DNA of 64,000 nucleotides from Prochilodus magdalenae (lineage: Eukaryota > Chordata > Actinopteri > Characiformes > Prochilodontidae), in the NCBI GenBank assembly GCA_024036415.1, contig JAMWET010003067.1, positions 136,501 to 200,500 of the forward strand. Reading direction: 5' to 3'. The position numbers and the translations under genes are program-made. Positions 58,201-64,000 of this stretch are shown here, in pieces; the first letter of the stretch is position 1, and every line of letters begins with the position of its first letter. Under the pieces are notes generated by a model, which was not told the DNA's origin, did not search any database, and was given only the letters and a program-made list of their open reading frames with translations.

Positions 58201-61200
58201 TAGGCTTGGGCCGCTAAACGATATTATCGAATATCGCGATAATTTAAGATAGTGACGATATTAAGCGCATTATCGTCCATGCCTTAACCACGTGACTTCT
58301 GCCTGTTATGTTTTTAACCATTGACATTGTACAAGAAATCTAATCTATGGTATATTCTTAGCCTTTACAGATAAGAAAATATTTAAGTATAGATCACGCA
58401 CAAAAAAATCTAACTTAAAACACCACTTAAATGTCACAATATAGAGTTTTACTCAGCAAAGAATGCTGGGAACATGCAAATTAAAAACTCCGCTACATGT
58501 GACCTTCTCCTGCGTAGACGGTGAAAAATGGCGGATCTTGTACAAAAGAAGGGTGCCACAGCGCCCGTTTGGCAGTATTTTGGTTTCCAACCAGACGAAC
58601 ACGGAGAACCATTAGATGTTAACAGCGTTACATGTCGTCTATGCAGAAAGTTGATCAACACAAAGGGCGGCAATACCACCAACCTGCATGCACATCTCAG
58701 GATACATCACCCGGCTCAGTGTGCTAAGCTGTGTCCGACCCAAAGAGAAGCCAGTTCGTCTAATCAACCTACAATTACAAGTGCGTTCGGAAAATGCACA
58801 ACGTACAAACGTGACAGCGCAAAGTGGCGAGAGTGCACTACCAGTGTAACCCGTTATTTGGTTAAGAGTCTGATGCCGTTCAACACAGTCGAAAAATCCT
58901 CGTTCAGAGAAATGTTACATACATTGAATCCACAGTATGAGCTACCCGGCCGTAAGTACTTCAGCAAGACAGCGGTGCCTGACATGTACAATAATGTTCG
59001 AGCAGAAGTCGAGGGTTTGATCAAGAACGCGGACTTTTACTCACTAACAACGGACATGTGGTCAAGTATTAATATGACTCCGTACATGTCCCTGACGGCA
59101 CACTTTATTACGCCGCAGTGGGAGCTTGAAAGCAAATGTTTAGAAACAGTGTTCTTTCCAGAAAGCCATACTGCGACCAACATAGCTGGGGGTCTTCGCT
59201 CTGTACTCCAGGACTGGAAACTGAGTGAGGAAAAAATAACCTGCATTACAACGAACAACGCTGCAAACATAAAGTCAGCTGTGAGAAACGAACTTGGATG
59301 GCAATGGTTAAACTGCTTCGGACATAACCTACATTTGGCTGTGACGAATTCAATTAAGAAGCAAAGACAGTCCACGGAACGAGCTCTAGGTGTATGCCAA
59401 TCGATCGTTGGTACGTTTTCCCACAGCTGGCAGAAGAAGCGGGCCTTGCTGAAAGCTCAACAAGAACTCAAACTCCCGGAACATTCCCTTATCACGGTAT
59501 GTTTCCCAATTCAGACTAGAGAAAATTAGTGATAATGATTAAAACACGAAGAAATTAATGAAGAAATGAATTAATTTGTAATAATTTGTAATAAACATCT
59601 GAAATGTTTATTTAAATTAGATATTATTTAAAACAAGCAAACGTTTAAATAAATATGTGCGCTTTAATAAATAACCAAAAAATAACAATTGAATAGTTAA
59701 ACACAATTTGACTTATTATTTTGATCATTTCTTTGTCTTTGCCATTTCTTGTATTAAAACAGGATTGTGCCACACGCTGGGGCTCTAAACAAAAAATGAT
59801 TGAGAGAATAATTGAGCAAGCCCCAGCAATTGGACGGGTTCTAGCCGCTGACCGACGTGCACAGCCACTGACCTGGCAGGACCTTGATGTGCTGGAAGCA
59901 ATGAACAAGGCTCTCAAGCCAGTTGCAGAATTCACAGATATTTTGTCAGGAGAGAATTATGTCACCATATCCTCTCTTTTGCCAACACTTCTCCTTCTGC
60001 AAAGCGACACACTGAGTGAATCGGAAGGAGACGTACAACTAACGAAAGACATCAAGTGTGGGATTTTGACCGAACTTGAGTCGAAATACGAATGCGCCTC
60101 AACCAAAAGATTGATGCGCATCGCAACCTTCCTGGACCCCCGATTTCGTGGAGAACGCTTAGCTGAAGATGAGTTGCAGGAAACAAAAACTGCAATACAC
60201 ACTGAAATGGTCGAAATGGTCAAAATGGAGCTGGCACAAGGCCATACAAGCGAGTCTACCAGACATGAGGACGAACCACTAGTAAAGAAGAAAACATTGG
60301 GCAGCTATTTGTCCAAAGGAAAATCATCTCGAGTCGCTTTAACTGAAGAGGCGCGAGCTACTGCCGAATAGACCGCATATCAACAGGAACCAACTATTGA
60401 TGGAGATGAAGATCCGTTGGCATGGTGGCGAACGAACAATAAACGCCTGCCCATAATGGCAAGAATCGCACGCAAATACCTGTGTGTGTGTGCAACAAGC
60501 ACCCCATCGGAGCGTGTATTCAGCGCAGCTGGAAATGTTGTTAGCCCCTCGCGCTCTCATCTTAAACCAGACAAGGTTAACATGCTTGTCTTCCTCGCAA
60601 AGAATGCATAAGTCCGCTAGTATAGAACAGTGAAAAATTTTTTTTTAGCTTTTTTTTTTTAGCTTTTAGCTTGTGTACTTTTTTGCACTATACTCATATT
60701 GGATTTTTTTGTGATAATAGCCACGCCAGCTGTAAAAACTATTTGTGGTGGTTTATTTTCTGTTGTTTAAAACGCACTGTTAAGAAATTAATACCTCTAC
60801 ACTTAATTTAGTTTTATTCAGTGTTCACAAGATGCCAAGTTTTCCAGGCACGTAATTTGAAGTATATGAATCACTGCTGTAAATCAGAATAAAATATTTT
60901 CTCAAGAATTCTTGTCTGTTCCCACTGAATTTAAATTACTGTAGTCACGCATGCAAAAATGCTTTTTCAGCCCGGGAGTTTCATGCCCAAATCCGGTCCA
61001 CTTTTCCATGGTGGAGGAATTTGAATAAATGCAGCAGCTAGCTCGTACAATGCTTTTTAGTTGCGCGCACGGGCTCGGCTATGGTCGGGCTGGACTTGCT
61101 GGTTTTAAAATGCTTTAAAAGATAAAGCTGCATATTCTGGCTGTTAAGGCGGTGCTTTGAGATTAGTACAACTTTAGCGTCTGTTAAAATTATTTTTCCC

Positions 61201-61531
61201 GTCCAACCGGCCCAAACTCGAGATTGACATGAGCCGGCCCATCGGGAATCTTCCCGAATCTCCCGATTAGCCACTCCAGGCCTGATTAAAACGAAAGATC
61301 ATCCCGCCAGTGCGGATGATGAGGCGCATTTCTCCGCTATATTTTAAAAGAGCTCATTTGGAAAAACAGATAGTTATGTTTAAATATTAGCACCCCTCTG
61401 TTTTTGCGAAGGAAGGCTAAATATTTTCCACTATTTATAATTTTATTCTTAATTTAAACCTCACCCTTGTGCATTTTGTCTGTTTTTTAAAGCCCTGCGT
61501 AGTCCACTTGAATCTCAACTGTAAAAAAAAC

Positions 61532-61562
<31 letters not shown>

Positions 61563-61760
61563 CTATACTATATTATTGTTTTTTTTCCTGTATTAAGATT
61601 CACTGTTATCCTTTGCTGTTCAGCTGCAGCAGCACCACTTAAAACCGGCCGTATAAGGTCACATGGGTTTTTTTGTTTACAACATACGATATTATCGTTT
61701 ATCGCGATAATTTTGGTGACGATTATCGTGTCTCTGAATTTACATTATCGCCCAACCCTA
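58201..61760 (+). mobile_element. hAT transposon, 3560 bp, nested in the Tc1 element
   Basis: The ends TAGGCTTGGGC and GCCCAACCCTA are 11-bp inverted repeats with one mismatch. CCCACAGC occurs immediately outside both ends (58193-58200 and 61761-61768), a perfect 8-bp target duplication as hAT elements make. Both sub-terminal regions contain ATTATCG / TATCGCGATAATTT clusters that could bind the transposase. A two-exon BED-finger transposase lies inside. After the transposase, 60612-61680 is non-coding with a (TTA)n run at about 61529-61560. Confidence 0.95.
58528..60611 (+). pseudogene. hAT transposase (ZBED-like), one premature stop
   Basis: Exon 1 is 58528-59496 (donor gtatgt) and exon 2 59763-60611; both junctions are in phase 0. 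A BED zinc finger occupies about residues 14-61, with CRLC at 36-39 and the HLRIHH histidines. Then come the hAT catalytic-core regions, including LTTDMWSS (first acidic residue), CFGHNLHLAV and, at the start of exon 2, CATRWGSK. A TAG at 60369-60371 (codon 526 of about 605) interrupts the frame. It resumes without shift and includes the hAT dimerisation domain (PLAWWRTNNKRLP, then TSTPSERVFSAAGNV) to a TAA at 60609-60611. The rest of the frame is intact, so inactivation looks recent, or the stop is an allele or sequencing error. Confidence 0.92.
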
Positions 61761-61790
61761 CCCACAGCATGATGGAACCACCACCAAATT

Positions 61791-62324
61791 TTACTGTAGG
61801 TAGCAGGTGTTTTTCTTGGAGTGCTGTGTTCTTTTTCCTCCATGCATAACGGCCCTTGATATGCCCAAATAACACAGCACCTTATTCCAAAATGAAGCTG
61901 GCTTGTCCAAATGTGCTTTAGCATACCTCAAGCGGCTCTGTTTGTGATGTGGGCGGAGAAAAGGCTTCCTCTGCATCACTCTCCCATACAGCATCTCCTT
62001 GTGTAAAGTGCGCCGAATAGTTGAACGATGCACAGTGACTCCATCAGCAGCAAGATCATGTTGTAGGTCTTTGGTGCTGGTCTGTGGGTTGACTCTGACT
62101 GTTCTCCACATCCTTCGCTTCTGTTTATTCGAGATTTTTCTTGGTCTGCCACTTCGAGCCTTGACTTGAACTGTGCCTGTGGTCTTCCATTTTCTCACAA
62201 TGTTTCTCACAGTGGAGACTGAAAGCTGAAATCTCTGAGATAGCTATCTGTATACTTCCCCTAAACCATGACGGTGAACAATCTTTGTTTTCAGGTCATT
62301 TGAATGTTGTTTTGAGACTCCCAT
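61791..62324 (-). pseudogene. Tc1 transposase, N-terminal part, inactivated
   Basis: The reading frame begins at 62324 (MGVSKQHSNDLKTKIV), meets an in-frame TAG near 62245 and continues from 62210 with the paired helix-turn-helix region (VRNIVRKWKTTGTV, SGRPRKIS). The first catalytic motif expected after FWNKVL is replaced by unrelated residues, so a deletion or frameshift has removed the Asp. The C-terminal part, with the second catalytic Asp in FQQDNDPKH, lies at 57972-58187 beyond the hAT insertion. The protein cannot be active. Confidence 0.85.
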
Positions 62325-62715
62325 GCTGCGACTCTTCAGAGAAGATGCAAAGAGGAGAAAAACCTACAATTGCCTCCCTTAAATACCCTTTCCCATTAAC
62401 TGGAGTCACCTGTGTATGGAGGTCAAAGGTCACTGAACTTACCAAACCAAATTTGAGTTCCAATAATTAGTTCTAAAGGTTCTGAAATCAATAAAATGAC
62501 AACAGTGCCCAAATTTATGCACCTGCCTACTCTTGTTTAACCAATTATTGCACACTTTCTGTAAATCATATAAACTTCATTTCACTTCTCAAATATCACT
62601 GTGTTTGTTCCCTATATGATATATTTAACGCAATGTTTTTTATCCAAACAATCAATGCTTTATAAAGGTAAATCAGGAAAATTAACAAGGCTGACCAAAC
62701 TTTTGCACCCCATTG

Positions 62716-64000
62716 TAGCTATGCCAGAGTCAAACGGAAGTGACTCCTTGCACACAAGACACTGCTTGCCTATTCTTTAAAAAAGCTAAAAAATAAATTA
62801 AAAAAATCTAAAAAAAAGCTACTCAGTTCACTTTCACATCCTGCCAGGTATGAAGCAAGCCTGCAAATTCAGAAAGTCTTCACTTTTCTTCGCAACATTA
62901 TATAACCTAAACAAACATCATTTTTTGCTGGGCCTCTTTAAGGCTCATTTAGGAGATAAGATCCCTGCATTTTTAGCAAAGCTATCAGTTTAAAATTAAA
63001 TCACTATGTGGACACTTAGAGAAGTAAAGAGGACACCTTCTGCCTGACTGCAGTAATGACCAAACCAAACCACAGCTAAACTTCCACACGAGCAACTAGC
63101 AGCTAGCCACAGCAGAGAAGCACATACCATCTTTCAATTTGTCCAACAGCCTTTGGCTAATAACATAGGAATTTAAAACTAATGTAATAGTCATGTCCCA
63201 TAGACAACAACAAACCTTCAGCCGAACTCCGAAATAAAGTAACATTTTGATATCACAATTAAAACTGCAATGACTCCTTGAGAAATTCAAGTAACCTGAT
63301 TACTACAAATCATGGATATTTAAGACAGCTTTATGAAATACATTTACTAAATCATCTTAATGACCATTTTGTGTCACCAGAGTTTAAATAACATGTTGAA
63401 GTTTAAATACTAGCTTCCCTGGCAACAAGGCTACGTACTCTATGCATACTACCCACCTAGCTAGTTATTAAAATCCACATGAGCTGGATTATAATTCACA
63501 AACAAAAAAAATATTACAAATTACACAGTTTACAGTGTAGGACTTGTTGCCGCTTGCCTTTGTCAAAGTTTAACTTTGACATTTTGCACTCTTTTGTGTA
63601 TGTTCAGTTTGCTCTACCTGGCAACCTGTTTTAACTTCAAGTCTGGTTCTCCAATGTTTTGGATTTCAAAATGCAGTACCTATTTTAACCACTTACTGTT
63701 AGCTTTACATATAATACCTTGAACCTTTGTTTATTGCATATAACTAAATATACAGCTCACTGTGTTTCCCATGGATGATTATTGCTGGTGCACAAGACGT
63801 TTATGCTGTGGGCAACCATAAAGAAAATGTAATTTAAGGGCATGGATTGCATAGAGGAAGAGAATGAAACAGACGGGCCAGAGAAACAGAAAAAGTGCTC
63901 AAGGTTTGGGATCATTTTAAGCATTGAATAGAAATGTATAGTGTGTCTACCCTAAAACGTAGCCTTCCAGAGTACTACAATGTCAATGCTCCAGCTTCTC
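62716..64000 (-). other. b4galt6 intron 1, right part
   Basis: AT-rich sequence with no recognisable exon, repeat family or ORF of coding character. b4galt6 exon 1 must be further right. Confidence 0.65.

Larger units (their letters stand above)
57672..62715 (-). mobile_element. Tc1-like transposon, split by a nested hAT element
   Basis: The left end CAGTGGGGTGCGAAAGTTTG and right end, read inwards, CAATGGGGTGCAAAAGTTTG are inverted repeats that stay similar for about 200 bp. TA flanks both ends (57670-57671 and 62716-62717). Removing the hAT insert and one 8-bp duplication leaves 1476 bp, a normal Tc1 length. The minus strand encodes a broken transposase on both sides of the insert. It lies in b4galt6 intron 1, in the same orientation as that gene. 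Confidence 0.93.

Noticed and set aside
57006..64000. b4galt6 exon 1
   Set aside because: I looked for a minus-strand exon with a start, a short basic segment and a membrane anchor ending one base into a codon before the ANTYFFMVQ exon. None was convincing, so it is placed beyond the right edge.

Overview
The window is vertebrate nuclear DNA, almost certainly from a teleost fish and possibly an otophysan (the last point is inference). Genes are split by GT-AG introns, the spacers hold Tc1-like, hAT and TTAA-flanked DNA transposons, and the gene order desmoglein - transthyretin - beta-1,4-galactosyltransferase 6 matches the DSG2-TTR-B4GALT6 block of human chromosome 18q12.

Layout. (1) 201-3356, + strand: the last three coding exons of a desmoglein gene (copy A), whose upstream part lies outside the window. 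(2) 7059-24211, +: a complete 14-exon desmoglein (copy B, about 1159 aa). (3) 30560-42399, +: a second complete 14-exon desmoglein (copy C, about 1889 aa). B and C have identical exon phases, and nine of their 14 coding exons are identical in length, so they are tandem duplicates. (4) 44432-46423, +: transthyretin, four exons, 148 aa, with a TATA box. (5) 57005-51375, - strand: b4galt6 exons 2-8. Exon 1, with the membrane anchor, is beyond the right edge. ttr and b4galt6 are convergent.

The desmogleins are calcium-dependent desmosomal adhesion proteins. The copies share signal peptide, short propeptide with a furin-type site, EC repeats, membrane segment and catenin-binding segment. They differ strongly in two places: the EC3 F-G loop, where B carries about 130 residues of Gly-Ala/Gly-Val and Lys-Pro-Gly repeats and C a shorter Gly-rich insert, and the far cytoplasmic tail. 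In the tail, A has desmoglein-type unit repeats, B has a short tail with a polyproline run, and C has an acidic tail of about 1000 residues ending in a basic patch.

Repeats. Intron 8 of copy B contains a 2.5 kb minisatellite of a 29-bp GT-rich unit, which produces long spurious ORFs. Intron 1 of b4galt6 holds a Tc1-like element split by a 3.56 kb hAT element with a perfect 8-bp target duplication; its transposase has one in-frame stop. A 0.56 kb GA/GGGACACA array abuts the last b4galt6 exon. Several MITEs with legible inverted repeats and target duplications are mapped below. No tRNA, rRNA or CRISPR array was recognised.
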